From contig JAPOZT010000004.1 in assembly GCA_026705925.1 (NCBI GenBank), positions 124,001 to 188,000 of the forward strand: a DNA stretch of 64,000 nucleotides, read 5' to 3'. This stretch comes from Gemmatimonadota bacterium. Its GTDB lineage: Bacteria > JAAXHH01. Below the pieces are notes generated by a model that was given only the letters and a program-made list of their open reading frames with translations, was not told where the DNA came from and made no database searches. A program made the translations under genes and the position numbers. Positions 42,841 through 53,290 of this stretch are shown here, in pieces (position 1 is the first letter of the stretch; every line of letters starts with the position of its first letter).

Positions 42841-45800
42841 TGGATGCCTCCACGAACCATAGGCTGGCGGCCGAGATCCGAGACCTGCTCCCCCGATGCA
42901 CGCTCAAGGACCGTCGGGACATCCAACGTGGGCTTAAAACCGCACGCAATAAACGCGGCGGGAGAGGGAGCGGTGCACGCAGCGAGCGCGATAGCCACGG
43001 CGGGAGTGGCGGCGGTGCGCGTAGCGGGAGCGATGACCACGGCCGGCTTCGCAGGCTGAAGGAGCGGGCGGACGCCTCGGTCCGCCTCGTGGAGGCGCGC
43101 CTTCAATCGGACTCCTCCGTCGACATCGACCCCCAGCTGCCCATTTCAACCCGAAAAGATGAGATCCTCGAAATCCTGCGCGGCCACCCGGTGGTCATCG
43201 TGACGGGGGAGACCGGTTCGGGCAAGACGACACAGTTGCCCCGGATCTGTCTCGAAGCCGGCCGGGGCGTTTACGGCCGCATCGCGTGCACGCAGCCCCG
43301 GCGCGTCGCCGCCCTTTCGGTCTCGCGCCGCATCGCCGAGGAGCTCGGCGCGACCTGGGGACGGGAAGTCGGGTGCAAGATACGGTTCACGGACGAGACC
43401 GTGGCCGAGACCCGCATCAAGATGATGACCGACGGCATGCTGCTCGCCGAGATACAGCACGATCCGGACCTGCTTGAATACGACACGATCATCATCGACG
43501 AGGCCCACGAACGCAGCCTGAACATCGACTTCCTGCTCGGCTACCTGCGTCTGCTGATCCGGCGCAGGAAGGACCTCAAGATCGTGGTCACCTCGGCGAC
43601 GATCGACGCCGCCGCTTTCTCTAACGCCTTCGGCCAGGCGCCGGTCGTCGAGGTGTCCGGACGCCTGCACCCGGTGGAAATCCGCTATCTGCCCCTCGAG
43701 GATACCCGGGGCGAATCCGAAGTATATACCTATGTCGACGGGGCGGTGGACGCGGTTGACAGGATCATGGAAGAACCCGGCCGGGGCGACATCCTGGTGT
43801 TTCTCCCCACGGAGAAGGACATCCACGAGACGCGCAGGAGGCTGGAAGGCCTGTCCTACCGCCACACCGACGTGCTTCCGCTCTTCGGCCGGCTGACCAG
43901 CGCGGACCAGCAGCGGGTCTTCCGGCCGGGGAACAACCGGCGCATCGTCGTGGCCACGAACGTCGCCGAGACCTCGCTGACCATACCGCGCATCAAATAC
44001 GTCGTCGACACCGGTCTCGCGCGGATCAGCCGTTACGCCGCACGGACCCGCACCCAGCGCCTGCCTATCGAACCCATTGCGAAAAGCAGCGCCCTGCAAC
44101 GGGCCGGACGGTGCGGTCGCGTGTCGGGAGGCGTCTGCCTTCGGCTCTACAGCGAGGCCGACCTCGAAAGCCGGCCCGAATTCACCACGCCCGAGTTGCA
44201 GCGCGCCAATCTCGCCGAAGTCATCCTGCGCATGCTGGCGCTGAAACTGGGCGACGTCCACGCTTTCCCCTTTCTCGACCCGCCCACGCCCCAGGCGGTC
44301 CGGGACGGGTTCGGGCTGCTCGTCGAATTGGGGGCCATCGACCGGGAACGGCGATTGACCGGCCGGGGCAGGGACATGGCGAGACTGCCGGTATCGCCCA
44401 CGGTCTCACGCATGCTGCTGCAGGCCCGGCAGGAAGGCGCCCTGCAGGAGGTCCTCGTGATCGCGTCGGCCATCAGCATACAGGACCCCCGTGTAAGGCC
44501 GCTCGATCAGCAGGAACAGGCGGACGCCGAACACCGCAAATTCAGGAACAGAACCTCGGATTTCCTGACTCTTCTCAATATCTGGGAGGCCTTTCACCGC
44601 ACCTTCGAGCACCTGCAGACCCAATCCGCCATGCGCAGGTTCTGCCGGCAACACTACCTGTCCTACAACCGCATGCGCGAGTGGCGCGATATCTACGTGC
44701 AACTCCGCCGTGCGCTTCGGGAATCAGGCGGTTTTCGAGGAAGGGCGGGGCGGGCGGGAAACGCGCACTACGACGCGATCCACCGGTCGATCCTCAGCGG
44801 ACTGCTCAGCCAGATCGCGGAACACCGGGAAGGCAACCTCTATACCGGCGCCCGGAGCCGCACCGCCATGATCTTCCCCGGTTCCGGTCTCTTTCTACGT
44901 AAACAGGTCGACCAGCATCCGAGGAAGAAATCCGCCGAACGGGATGAGGCCGATACCGGGCAGGACGGTTCGGATGGAACACGGAACGGGAAGGGAGCCG
45001 CGGCCTGGATCGTGGCCGCGGAGATGGTCGAGACCAACCGGCTCTATGCGCGCACGGTAGCCCGGATACAGCCCGGGTGGGCGGCCGAACTGGGCCGCCA
45101 CCTGTGCCGCGCTTCCTGCTCCGATGCGAGATGGGACCGGTCCGCCGGTCGGGTGACGGCCACGGAGACGTTGCACCTGTATGGCTTGATGGTCGCCCGC
45201 CGGACTGTCGACTACAAGAAGATCGATCCCGATGACGCGACGCGTATCTTCATCCGCGACGCACTGGTCGGCCTGGCCGGCGACGACCTGGTTGGCAACG
45301 GCCTTCGAGCCCGGCATGCCTTCCTGGAGCACAACCGCGGGATACGGCGGGACGCCGAGATCTGGCTGCTGCAAAACCGAAACGCCTATCGCGTCGATCT
45401 CGACGAGGCCGCCTTCCGATTCTACGAGGAATGGATCTCCGGGGTGTCTTCGGTACACGATCTCAACCGGCTGGTGAAGACCGCCGGCGCGAAAAACCCT
45501 TCCTTCCTGCACATGGAAATCGGGGATCTCACGGGAACCGAGGAGGAAGAGGACGGGGCGGTCAGTCAGGATGGACCGGGCAGTCCGGGCAGTCCGGGCC
45601 AGCCGGGCCGGCCGGAGGGCTTTCCGGAGCATTTCAACCTGGAAGGCGATCTGCTTCCCCTGCAGTATGCCTGCCGGCCGGGCCGGGAAGAGGATGGGGT
45701 CACCCTTTCGCTGCCGGCCGACCGGGTCCATCTGCTGGATCCCGATACGCTGGAATGGCTCGTGCCCGGCCTGCTGTGCGAGAAGATCGAAGCCCTGCTC

Positions 45801-46982
45801 CGAGGGCTGCCCGGAAGGAAACGCAAGCAGCTCGTACCCATTCCGGAAACGGCCCGGACGATCGTGGAGGACCTGGATCCTTCCGCTTCCTCCCTGACCG
45901 ATGCGCTCGCGGCGTACATCGGCAGGCGGCACGGGATCGAAATCGACCCGGCGGACTGGTCGACCGATTCCGTTCCCGATCACCTGAGCATGCGCGTCCT
46001 GGTGACCGCGGAGGACGGAAGCACCGTTCTTTCCACGCGCGATCCGGACCGCCTGCACGCCGAAGTCGCGGGCCGCACCGCCGCCGTCGAATCGGAAGGA
46101 TGGCGGAAAGCGGCGGAAAGCTGGGAGAAGTTCGACCTGCGGGACTGGTCGGTCGGGGACCTGCCCGAAAGGGTCGAAATCGGAGTATCGGGAACCGTGC
46201 CCCAGTACGCCTATCCCGGTCTGCAGGCCGATGACGATCTGGTGGACCTGCGCCTTTTTCGAGACCGACATGAAGCGCTGCGGGAAAGCCGCAGGGGGCT
46301 GGTTCGCCTGCTCGAACGCCGGATGGGCGAAGAAATGGCCTGGCTGCGCCGGGACCTGGCGTTTCTGCAAGACCTCCCCGCCCTGGCGGACCATACCGGC
46401 GGGTTCGAAGCGCTTCAGGATACCGCTTACGACCACCTCCTGGCCGCCCTGTTCACCCGGGAACCCCTTTATCCGCTGACGGTCCGCCGCTTCGAAGAAG
46501 ACGTGGAGACCGCGCGGGGGCTGTTGAAGAAACTCCCCCATTGGTTTCGACAACAGATGGAAACGCTGGAAAGGGTAGTCGGGGGAAGAATCGGAAAGGA
46601 CGGCGCCTATCCCGGCATGGATGGCGACCTTGACAGGCTGTTTCCACCCGATTTCCTGCGGAAAACACCCGCCGTCGAATTGCCCAATCTGGTCCGTTAC
46701 CTGAAGGCGGTGGAAATCCGTGCCCGCCGGGCCCGGGAAGACCGTTCGAAGGACCTGAAGAAGGCGGAGCGGGTCAAGCCCTTCGACGATGCACTCCAGT
46801 CACTGAAAACCCGTGATGACGTGGATACCGCCCGGCTGGATGAATTCAGATGGATGCTTGAGGAATACCGCGTGTCGGTGTTCGCCCAGGAGTTGGGGAC
46901 CGCACGGACCGTATCGCCGAAGAGATTGGAGGAACTGTTGGTCCGGATCGACGGGGGCTTCCGCGGACCGGAAGCTTCATGA
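42840..46982 (+). CDS. hrpA: ATP-dependent RNA helicase HrpA-like
   Basis: The product is about 1380 aa from a GTG at 42840 that overlaps the nupC stop by one base. The conserved HrpA N-terminal helix LLPRCTLKDRRDIQRGL follows directly and supports this start. Helicase motifs are GETGSGKTTQLPRIC (near 122), DEAH in IIIDEAHERSLN (near 220), TSATID and QRAGRCGRVSGG. After the helicase core come the winged-helix and ratchet region and the long C-terminal DUF3418 part, as in E. coli HrpA. Two in-frame repeat insertions break conserved sequence: a 42-bp duplication (residues 40-67) and a 9-bp repeat (residues 911-925, GPGSPGSPGQPGR). HrpA rescues collided ribosomes in E. coli. Confidence 0.95.
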   Translation: MDASTNHRLAAEIRDLLPRCTLKDRRDIQRGLKTARNKRGGRGSGARSERDSHGGSGGGARSGSDDHGRLRRLKERADASVRLVEARLQSDSSVDIDPQLPISTRKDEILEILRGHPVVIVTGETGSGKTTQLPRICLEAGRGVYGRIACTQPRRVAALSVSRRIAEELGATWGREVGCKIRFTDETVAETRIKMMTDGMLLAEIQHDPDLLEYDTIIIDEAHERSLNIDFLLGYLRLLIRRRKDLKIVVTSATIDAAAFSNAFGQAPVVEVSGRLHPVEIRYLPLEDTRGESEVYTYVDGAVDAVDRIMEEPGRGDILVFLPTEKDIHETRRRLEGLSYRHTDVLPLFGRLTSADQQRVFRPGNNRRIVVATNVAETSLTIPRIKYVVDTGLARISRYAARTRTQRLPIEPIAKSSALQRAGRCGRVSGGVCLRLYSEADLESRPEFTTPELQRANLAEVILRMLALKLGDVHAFPFLDPPTPQAVRDGFGLLVELGAIDRERRLTGRGRDMARLPVSPTVSRMLLQARQEGALQEVLVIASAISIQDPRVRPLDQQEQADAEHRKFRNRTSDFLTLLNIWEAFHRTFEHLQTQSAMRRFCRQHYLSYNRMREWRDIYVQLRRALRESGGFRGRAGRAGNAHYDAIHRSILSGLLSQIAEHREGNLYTGARSRTAMIFPGSGLFLRKQVDQHPRKKSAERDEADTGQDGSDGTRNGKGAAAWIVAAEMVETNRLYARTVARIQPGWAAELGRHLCRASCSDARWDRSAGRVTATETLHLYGLMVARRTVDYKKIDPDDATRIFIRDALVGLAGDDLVGNGLRARHAFLEHNRGIRRDAEIWLLQNRNAYRVDLDEAAFRFYEEWISGVSSVHDLNRLVKTAGAKNPSFLHMEIGDLTGTEEEEDGAVSQDGPGSPGSPGQPGRPEGFPEHFNLEGDLLPLQYACRPGREEDGVTLSLPADRVHLLDPDTLEWLVPGLLCEKIEALLRGLPGRKRKQLVPIPETARTIVEDLDPSASSLTDALAAYIGRRHGIEIDPADWSTDSVPDHLSMRVLVTAEDGSTVLSTRDPDRLHAEVAGRTAAVESEGWRKAAESWEKFDLRDWSVGDLPERVEIGVSGTVPQYAYPGLQADDDLVDLRLFRDRHEALRESRRGLVRLLERRMGEEMAWLRRDLAFLQDLPALADHTGGFEALQDTAYDHLLAALFTREPLYPLTVRRFEEDVETARGLLKKLPHWFRQQMETLERVVGGRIGKDGAYPGMDGDLDRLFPPDFLRKTPAVELPNLVRYLKAVEIRARRAREDRSKDLKKAERVKPFDDALQSLKTRDDVDTARLDEFRWMLEEYRVSVFAQELGTARTVSPKRLEELLVRIDGGFRGPEAS
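42957..43040 (+). repeat. 42-bp imperfect tandem duplication in hrpA
   Basis: Copies 42957-42998 and 42999-43040 share about three quarters of their bases. They encode a Gly-, Ser- and Arg-rich linker between the N-terminal helix and the helicase core. Confidence 0.8.
45572..45616 (+). repeat. 9-bp in-frame repeat in hrpA
   Basis: Units TGGACCGGG, CAGTCCGGG (twice), CCAGCCGGG and a diverged end encode GPGSPGSPGQPGRP within the C-terminal half. Confidence 0.8.
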
Positions 46983-46996
46983 AGCCTCATGGGGCG

Positions 46997-47683
46997 TCAT
47001 GAGGCATATCGCGTCGGATCCTTGATACCGGCTTCTTCGAACCCGTTTCGACGCAGGATGCAGGCGTCGCATCGGCCGCAGGCCGCCCCGTCGTCCGCCG
47101 GGTCGTAGCAACTTAACGTGAGGGCGTAGTCCACACCGAGCCGGACGCCGGTTCGGATGATATCGGCCTTGGACATCTCGATGAGCGGTGCGTGGATGTT
47201 GAACCTGTCGTCGCCGGTCACCCCCGCGCGCGTGGCCAGGTTGGCCAGATGCTCGAAGGCCGCTATGTATTCGGGCCGGCAATCGGGATAACCACTGTAA
47301 TCGATGGCGTTGGCGCCGATGTACAGGTCAAATGCACCGAGCACTTCGGCCCAGCCCAGCGCGAAGGAAAGGAAGATGGTGTTTCGGGCCGGGACGTAGG
47401 TGGACGGGATCTGCCCGGCCATGGTCTCGGGATCCTGGTCCCTGGGCACGGGGATGTCATCCGTCAGCGCCGAACCGCCGATGGCCCGCATGTCGAAGGG
47501 AATGGTCACGTGGCGCCCCACCCCCATGGACTCGGCGACGCACCTGGCCGCTTCGAGCTCGAAACGGTGACGCTGGCCGTAATCGAAGGTGATGGCGTGG
47601 CACGCGAATCCTTCGTACCGGGCGATGGCGAGCGCGGTAGCCGAATCGACCCCGCCGCTGAGCAGTACGACGGCAGCCTTCAT
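46997..47683 (-). CDS. queC: 7-cyano-7-deazaguanine synthase
   Basis: The 228-aa protein converts 7-carboxy-7-deazaguanine to preQ0 with ATP and ammonia for queuosine synthesis. The PP-loop is [17 protein letters not shown]. The C-terminal zinc-binding cysteines are in [19 protein letters not shown]. The start is at the ATG before [10 protein letters not shown]; the longer frame upstream runs through the promoter and is unlikely. It is convergent with hrpA (14 bp between stops) and divergent from the nitrilase-family gene. Other queuosine genes are not in this window. Confidence 0.95.
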   Translation of the reverse strand: MKAAVVLLSGGVDSATALAIARYEGFACHAITFDYGQRHRFELEAARCVAESMGVGRHVTIPFDMRAIGGSALTDDIPVPRDQDPETMAGQIPSTYVPARNTIFLSFALGWAEVLGAFDLYIGANAIDYSGYPDCRPEYIAAFEHLANLATRAGVTGDDRFNIHAPLIEMSKADIIRTGVRLGVDYALTLSCYDPADDGAACGRCDACILRRNGFEEAGIKDPTRYAS

Positions 47684-47765
47684 GGCGGTCCCATCCATCA
47701 GGAAGTGTACAGCGTATGGAACGCGGTGCAGATCATGCCACCGTTGCGAAGACGCGATCGGGCGC

Positions 47766-47794
47766 AATATATTGAGTTGGTCGCAAAACCGCAA
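47766..47794 (-). promoter_or_regulatory. promoter for queC
   Basis: On the minus strand TTGCGG (complement of 47789-47794) and TATATT (complement of 47766-47771) are separated by 17 bp, about 80 bp before the queC start. Confidence 0.55.
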
Positions 47795-47824
47795 TGCTTC
47801 TAGCCTGTAATCCGGAGGCGAATC

Positions 47825-48709
47825 ATGTTCATAGACGTGCGTGTCGCGGCGCTTTCGTTCAAACCGGTCAAGCTGGACCTGCAGGGAAACACGGCCCGGC
47901 TGGAAGAGATGTTCCGCGAGGCCGCGACTGGTGGGGCCGAACTCGCGGTCGCTCCAGAGGGCGTGCTGGAAGGCTACGTGGTCAATGAGATCATCGACGG
48001 CGAAATCCCGCCGGAAGAAATGAACCGCGTCTCACTGACCATGCGCAGCCCGGTCATCGGAAAGTTCCGGGAGCTCGCGAGATCGCTGAACATGTGCCTC
48101 GCCTTCGGTCTCGCCGAGCGGATCGGGGCCGAGGTCTACAACTGCGCGGTGTTCCTCGACCACCGGGGACGGCTGCGCGGCAAGTACCACAAGATGCAAC
48201 TGGCCGAGGGCCATCACCGGTCCTGGTGGTTCAACCGTCTCGGCAAGCAGAGCCGCGCCTTCGATACCCCCTTCGGCCGGGCCGGCATGGTCATCTGCAA
48301 CGACCGGTGGAACCCGGATATCGCCCGCATACCGGTGCTCGACGGCGCCCGGTACCTGCTCATTCCCTCCTTCGGGTCGACAGCCCGCGCCCAGGATAGG
48401 GCCGTGCTCGCCCGGGCCCGCGAGAACGGCGTGCCCATCGTCGAAGCCAACGTCGGCGTCACGCTGATCGTGAGCAAAGGGGAGATCGTCGCCCTGTCCC
48501 GCAAGCAGACCGCCATCACCCATGGGACCATCTCCGTTCCGGCGCCGCCATCGCTTCGGAACCGGGACCGGCATGAGCGCGGGTTCCTCGCCTGGCGCCG
48601 CCGTGAAATGCCCCTGCGGTACCGGGACCGGATGCGCAGAATGAGGCAGGGTCGGGATACCGTGGAGGTCGGACATGACGCGAAGGGCCGGCTGATCGAG
48701 AAGGATTGA
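47825..48709 (+). CDS. carbon-nitrogen hydrolase (nitrilase superfamily)
   Basis: The 294-aa protein has the nitrilase triad: Glu in [11 protein letters not shown], Lys in [11 protein letters not shown] and Cys in [16 protein letters not shown] lies seven bases before the start. The C-terminal 50 residues are Arg-rich ([20 protein letters not shown]), which is unusual for the family. The substrate is unknown. It lies upstream of nadE, whose N-terminal half belongs to the same superfamily. A role in amide metabolism with the following genes is an inference. Confidence 0.9.
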   Translation: MFIDVRVAALSFKPVKLDLQGNTARLEEMFREAATGGAELAVAPEGVLEGYVVNEIIDGEIPPEEMNRVSLTMRSPVIGKFRELARSLNMCLAFGLAERIGAEVYNCAVFLDHRGRLRGKYHKMQLAEGHHRSWWFNRLGKQSRAFDTPFGRAGMVICNDRWNPDIARIPVLDGARYLLIPSFGSTARAQDRAVLARARENGVPIVEANVGVTLIVSKGEIVALSRKQTAITHGTISVPAPPSLRNRDRHERGFLAWRRREMPLRYRDRMRRMRQGRDTVEVGHDAKGRLIEKD

Positions 48710-48746
48710 CGGCCCTCGAACCCTTTGGTGCGCCGTAAATTGCGTC

Positions 48747-48776
48747 TTGCCTGTCCAATCGCAAATCCCTTATCTT
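48747..48776 (+). promoter_or_regulatory. promoter for nadE
   Basis: TTGCCT at 48747-48752 and TATCTT at 48771-48776 are spaced by 18 bp, in the spacer after the nitrilase gene. The leader to the nadE start would be about 130 nt. Confidence 0.45.
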
Positions 48777-48913
48777 TTTCGTGATTGTCCGTCGGCCGGC
48801 GTACGGTCTGATCCACCGGCGTGCAGTTCACATCGCCGAATCTGCCGACGTGTGGTGCGGATCGCCGGCCGGGATGCCGGGTCAAGCCGGTTCGCACGGA
48901 TTCGTTGCGAGAT

Positions 48914-50965
48914 ATGGTGATCATGGACCCCAAGTTCACACCCGACCAGTTCCTCGATGTTCGAAGCCACGGCTTCGTCCGCCTGGCCATCGCAGTACCG
49001 CGCATACGCGTGGGCGATCCCGCGGAGAACGTGGCTCATCACCTCGAGCAGATTGATACGGCCGGGAAGCAGGGGGCTTCTTACATCCTCTTCCCCGAAC
49101 TGAGTCTCACCGGCTATACCTGCGCCGACCTCTTCCACTCCCAGGCGCTGCTGGAAAGCGCCCTGGAGGGCCTGGAAGCGTTGCTCGCCGGCACAGAGGA
49201 GCTCGACCTGGCCTTCAGCTTCGGCATGCCGCTGCGGCTGGACCACGCGGTCTTCAACGTCGCGGTGACCTGCAGCCGCGGGAAGATCCTGGCCGTAACG
49301 CCTAAAACCTACCTACCCCAGTACCGTGAATTCTACGAGACGCGGTACTTCGCCCGGGCGGCTGAAGCGCAGACGGAAACCGTATCCCTCTGCGGCCGGG
49401 ACGCGCCTTTCGGACCCGATGTGCTCTTGCGCACGGATGATCCCAGGGTGGTGATCTACCCGACGATCTGTGAAGACGACTGGGTGCCGGTCCCGCCGGC
49501 CAGCCGGGCGGCGCTGGCAGGAGCGACCATACTCGCCAATCTCTCGGCGTCGAATATCGTCATCGGCAAGGCGATGTACCGCGAGGACCTCATCCTGGCC
49601 TCCTCGGGACGCAACGAGGCCGTACACATGTACGCCGCGGCGGGTTTCGGGGAATCGACCATGGACGTGGTCTGGGACGGCCACGGGTTCATCGCCGAGC
49701 GCGGTTACATGCTGGCGAAAACGGAGCGTTTTCAACTGGATGGGACCTGCATTACGACGGACGTGGACGTGGAGGCGCTCACGCTGGAGCGTGGCGTACA
49801 AGGCTCGTTCCGGCAGAACGCCATGGATTACAAGTCATCCTGGCGGTCCGTCTCGTTGCCGGGCATCGGGCCCGGACAGGCCGGTGCTGCGGAGAACGAT
49901 GCCGCCGGAAGGGTCCGTGAACAGGCGCATCTGACCTTCCATCGTGACATACCCGCACACCCCTTCGTACCCCAGAATCCGGCCGAACGCAGCCAGCGAT
50001 GCCGCGAGGTCTTCATGATCCAGTCCACGGGGCTGGCGACCAAGCTCAGATCGCTGCCCGAGGATACCCGGCGCGTCGTCGTGGCCGTCTCCGGCGGCCA
50101 GGATTCGACCCACGCCCTGAACGTGGCGGTGCACACCATGGACCTCCTCGGCCTGCCCCGGTCCCGCATCGTGGCCCTGACCATGCCGGGACTGGGCACC
50201 ACGGAGCGGACCTACACGAACGCCTGCGCCCTGATCCGGGCCGTCGGCGCCACGTTCCGGGAGATCGACATCAAACCCGCGGTGCGTAAGTTCTTCGCGG
50301 ACATCGAGCATTCGGAAGACAAGAAAGACCTCGTCTACGAGAACACGCAGGCATGGACGCGGAAGCTGGAGGAGCTCGCCACGGCCGCCCAGGTCAGGGG
50401 CATCGTGCTCGGTACGGGGGACCTCTCGGAACTGGCGCTGGGCTGGTGCACCATGTTCGGCGACCACGCCAGCCACTACGGGGTCAACGCCGGGATACCC
50501 AAGACCCTCATTTCTTACCTGATCAAGTGGACGGCCGACGAGGTCTTCGAGGAGGAGCCGAAGGTCCGCGAGGTACTGCTGGACATCCTCGATACGCCCA
50601 TCTCCCCGGAATTGCTGCCCCCGAGCGATCGCGAAATCGCACAGAAAACAGAAGAAGAGATCGGTCCCTACGAGCTGCACGACTTCTTCATCTACTACTT
50701 CCTGCGTTTCGGCTTTTCGCCTTCGCGGATCGCCCGGATGGCGTTGCACGCCTTCGATGGGAAGTACGGACTCCCTGAAATCAAGGCCTGGCTCCGCGTC
50801 TTCATTGTCCGGTTCTTCCAAAACCAGTTCAAACGGAACTGCCTGCCCGAAGGACCGAAGGTCGGCATGACCTGCATCTCTCCCCGCGGCGACTGGCGGA
50901 TGCCGTCCGATGCTTCGCCGGCTGCCTGGCTGGCGGACCTGGAACGCATCCCCGATGCGCTTTAG
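48914..50965 (+). CDS. nadE: glutamine-dependent NAD(+) synthetase
   Basis: The 683-aa two-domain enzyme makes NAD from deamido-NAD with ATP, using ammonia released from glutamine. The N-terminal nitrilase-type glutaminase has Glu in [11 protein letters not shown] (near 61), Lys in [13 protein letters not shown] (near 130) and Cys in PTICEDDW (near 185). The synthetase domain has the P-loop [13 protein letters not shown] (near 390) and [19 protein letters not shown]. The length matches the mycobacterial type. The start could be 48914 or the ATG at 48923; the longer frame to 48821 is unlikely. The next gene begins inside its 3' end. Confidence 0.95.
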   Translation: MVIMDPKFTPDQFLDVRSHGFVRLAIAVPRIRVGDPAENVAHHLEQIDTAGKQGASYILFPELSLTGYTCADLFHSQALLESALEGLEALLAGTEELDLAFSFGMPLRLDHAVFNVAVTCSRGKILAVTPKTYLPQYREFYETRYFARAAEAQTETVSLCGRDAPFGPDVLLRTDDPRVVIYPTICEDDWVPVPPASRAALAGATILANLSASNIVIGKAMYREDLILASSGRNEAVHMYAAAGFGESTMDVVWDGHGFIAERGYMLAKTERFQLDGTCITTDVDVEALTLERGVQGSFRQNAMDYKSSWRSVSLPGIGPGQAGAAENDAAGRVREQAHLTFHRDIPAHPFVPQNPAERSQRCREVFMIQSTGLATKLRSLPEDTRRVVVAVSGGQDSTHALNVAVHTMDLLGLPRSRIVALTMPGLGTTERTYTNACALIRAVGATFREIDIKPAVRKFFADIEHSEDKKDLVYENTQAWTRKLEELATAAQVRGIVLGTGDLSELALGWCTMFGDHASHYGVNAGIPKTLISYLIKWTADEVFEEEPKVREVLLDILDTPISPELLPPSDREIAQKTEEEIGPYELHDFFIYYFLRFGFSPSRIARMALHAFDGKYGLPEIKAWLRVFIVRFFQNQFKRNCLPEGPKVGMTCISPRGDWRMPSDASPAAWLADLERIPDAL

Positions 50966-52031
50966 ACCACCCGGCGAAGTGCCGCCCCACTACCAGCCCG
51001 ATTCCGTCGAGACCTATTGGCGCGTCCCCTACGGCGAACGGGCGGCCGATGCCCGCGCGTGGGCGGCGGAACACGGCATCCGACCCTCGGTCGAAGATGA
51101 ATACCGCACCGCGCTGCTCCTGGTGGACTGCCAGAACACCTTCTGTCTCCCCGAATTCGAACTCTTCGTGGGAGGTCGGAGCGGCCGGGGCGCCGTGGAG
51201 GACAACAAGCGGCTCTGCGCCTTCATCTACCGCAATCTCCATTCCATCACGGAAATCATCCCCACGATGGACACCCACACGGCCCAGCAGGTCTTCCATC
51301 CGGTGTTCTGGGTAGACCGGGACGGAGGACATCCCACCGGGGGCGAGACCATCATCACCCCGGAGGACGTTGAAGCGGGAGCGTGGCGCGTCAATCCGGC
51401 CGTGGAGGCCTGGTACAGCGACCGGTTCGATCTTTCCGCCTATGCCTTGCATTACGTCCGGCGCCTCACGCGGGACGGCAAGTATCCCCTCATGATCTGG
51501 CCCTACCACGCCATGCTCGGGGGGATCGGCCACGCCCTGGTGTCCGCCGTGGAGGAGGCGGCGTTCTTTCACGGCATAGCCCGGGTCCGGCAGACGCGTT
51601 TCGAGATCAAGGGGAACCACGCCCTCACGGAAAACTACTCCGCGTTGCGCCCTGAAGTGACGGAGGATGCCGAAGGCCGCCCGCTGAGTGTGAAGAACAC
51701 CCCGCTGGGTGTACAGAACACCCCGCTGGGTGTACAGAACACGCCGCTGGTCGACCACCTGCTGACCTTCGACGCCGTCATCGTGGCCGGGCAGGCCAAG
51801 AGCCATTGTGTGGCGTGGACGGTGGAGGATCTTCGGTCGGCGTTCGCGGCGTGCGAGCCGTCCATGATCCCGCGTGTCTGCCTGCTGGAGGACTGCACCT
51901 CGCCGGTCGTCGTGCCCGGTGTAATCGACTTTACCGAAGAGGCGGAGGAGGCCTTCGGCCGGTTCGCCGACGCGGGCATGCACCGGGTGCGTTCCACCGT
52001 GCCCATGGACCAATGGGGTCTTACGGGCTGA
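50955..52031 (+). CDS. nicotinamidase/isochorismatase-like cysteine hydrolase
   Basis: The 358-aa protein has the cysteine hydrolase fold: Asp in [16 protein letters not shown] and the nucleophile Cys in [17 protein letters not shown]. It is much longer than ordinary nicotinamidases (about 200 aa), with extra sequence before the first strand and between [14 protein letters not shown] and the cysteine. A 21-bp tandem repeat (LGVQNTP) lies in the middle. The start at 50955 overlaps the nadE stop by 11 bases; an ATG at 50910 is also in frame. Its position after nadE suggests a role in pyridine nucleotide salvage, but nicotinamide as substrate is only an inference. Confidence 0.85.
   Translation: MRFRPPGEVPPHYQPDSVETYWRVPYGERAADARAWAAEHGIRPSVEDEYRTALLLVDCQNTFCLPEFELFVGGRSGRGAVEDNKRLCAFIYRNLHSITEIIPTMDTHTAQQVFHPVFWVDRDGGHPTGGETIITPEDVEAGAWRVNPAVEAWYSDRFDLSAYALHYVRRLTRDGKYPLMIWPYHAMLGGIGHALVSAVEEAAFFHGIARVRQTRFEIKGNHALTENYSALRPEVTEDAEGRPLSVKNTPLGVQNTPLGVQNTPLVDHLLTFDAVIVAGQAKSHCVAWTVEDLRSAFAACEPSMIPRVCLLEDCTSPVVVPGVIDFTEEAEEAFGRFADAGMHRVRSTVPMDQWGLTG
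51681..51750 (+). repeat. 21-bp in-frame tandem repeat
   Basis: Units at 51681, 51702 and 51723, plus a 7-bp partial copy, encode (L)[13 protein letters not shown] and LGVQNTP, just before the catalytic strand of the hydrolase. Confidence 0.9.
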
Positions 52032-52056
52032 GGACGATTGGCGCGCTGCCGCTGCC

Positions 52057-53160
52057 CTACCTGCCGAGAGGACAGCAGTCCGGCGGACATCGATCGGGCC
52101 AGGGACCCAGGACGCCCTCGGCCGGCCTGGCCTCCACGGCCGACGTGGCCGCCGCCGGGGACAACCGCTCTTCGACGAGGTCCACGATCATGTCCACGAA
52201 GCGGGGATGAGTCCCCGCCGTCTCCGCCCGGACCATGCGCACCCCGAGTTCATCGCAGCAGGCCCGCGCTTCCACGTCCAGGTCGTAGACCACCTCCATG
52301 TGATCCGAGATGAATCCCACGGGGATCAACACGATATCGCGGTCCGCCTGATCGGACGCGGCTGAATTGTCCGCCGCTGCCGACTCGACCGTCACTGACG
52401 GCTTGTCCGCCAGGGCCATTCGGGCCGTGCCTGCTATGTGGAACGACCGGATATAGTCGCAGACGTCGGGTTCCAGCCAGGGCTGGGCGGGTGGACCGCT
52501 GCGGCTTTGAAAGGTCAGCGCCCAGGAGGACGCGCCCACGCGCCCGCTGATGAGCCGGGACGCCTCGCGGAGCTGGGCTTCGTACGCACAGCCGCCGGCC
52601 ATGGCCAGGGGGATGCTATGAGCGGTGTACACGAGATGCGCCCGTGGACGGCGTTCCTCTGGCAAGCGGTCCAGGGCGGTATGGACGCGCTCCGCCATCG
52701 TTTCGATGAATCCAGGATGATTGAAAAAGGGTCTGATCTTCTCGATCACCGGCGCACCGGGCCCCGCGTCGCGACGGGCATCCTCGATGTTCTCCAGGTA
52801 TTGCCTGCAGTTCGACCAGGAACTGTAAGGGGACGTGACAAAGGCGAGCGCCTGTTTTATCCCGTCCGCGGCCATGCGCCCGACTGTATTCGTAAGCAGG
52901 GGATGCCAGTTCCGGTTTCCCCAGTATACCGGCAGGGAGAGGCCGCGGGTTTCCAACGCCACCTCCAGAGCGGAGATCAGCGCGCGGTTCAGGCCGTTGA
53001 TCGGGCTGACCCCGTCGAAATGATGGTAGTGTTCCGCGACCTCCATCATCCGTTCCCGGGGGACGCGCCGGCCCTTGAGCACGCGCTCGAGAAAGGGGAT
53101 GACATCGTCTGGACCTTCGGGACCTCCGAAGGATACCAGTAGCAGTGCGTCGAAATTCAA
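52057..53160 (-). CDS. hemH: ferrochelatase (likely coproporphyrin type)
   Basis: The 367-aa protein inserts iron into a porphyrin. The family start ALLLVSFGGPEGPDDV, the metal-binding His in VYTAHSIPLAM and the Glu in ISDHMEVVYDLD are all present. A TTG at 53160 preceded by GGAGG with seven bases spacing fits the family N-terminus better than the ATG at 53178. About 28 extra residues (SVTVESAAADNSAASDQADR and neighbours) interrupt the C-terminal domain. The tail RCPPDCCPLGR is cysteine-rich, as in several bacterial ferrochelatases. It is divergent from a ChdC-like gene, so coproporphyrin III may be the substrate (CpfC); that is inferred from context. Confidence 0.92.
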   Translation of the reverse strand: MNFDALLLVSFGGPEGPDDVIPFLERVLKGRRVPRERMMEVAEHYHHFDGVSPINGLNRALISALEVALETRGLSLPVYWGNRNWHPLLTNTVGRMAADGIKQALAFVTSPYSSWSNCRQYLENIEDARRDAGPGAPVIEKIRPFFNHPGFIETMAERVHTALDRLPEERRPRAHLVYTAHSIPLAMAGGCAYEAQLREASRLISGRVGASSWALTFQSRSGPPAQPWLEPDVCDYIRSFHIAGTARMALADKPSVTVESAAADNSAASDQADRDIVLIPVGFISDHMEVVYDLDVEARACCDELGVRMVRAETAGTHPRFVDMIVDLVEERLSPAAATSAVEARPAEGVLGPWPDRCPPDCCPLGR

Positions 53161-53290
53161 CGGGCTTCCTCCCCGCATGTGTTCAGACCCCGTATTCCCT
53201 TGCCATGATACTGGTTCGACCGTAATTTACCCAAGGCCGGATCCATCGGAATTACGCGTGATTTCGCGGACTACGCAATAGGGAAGCGCG

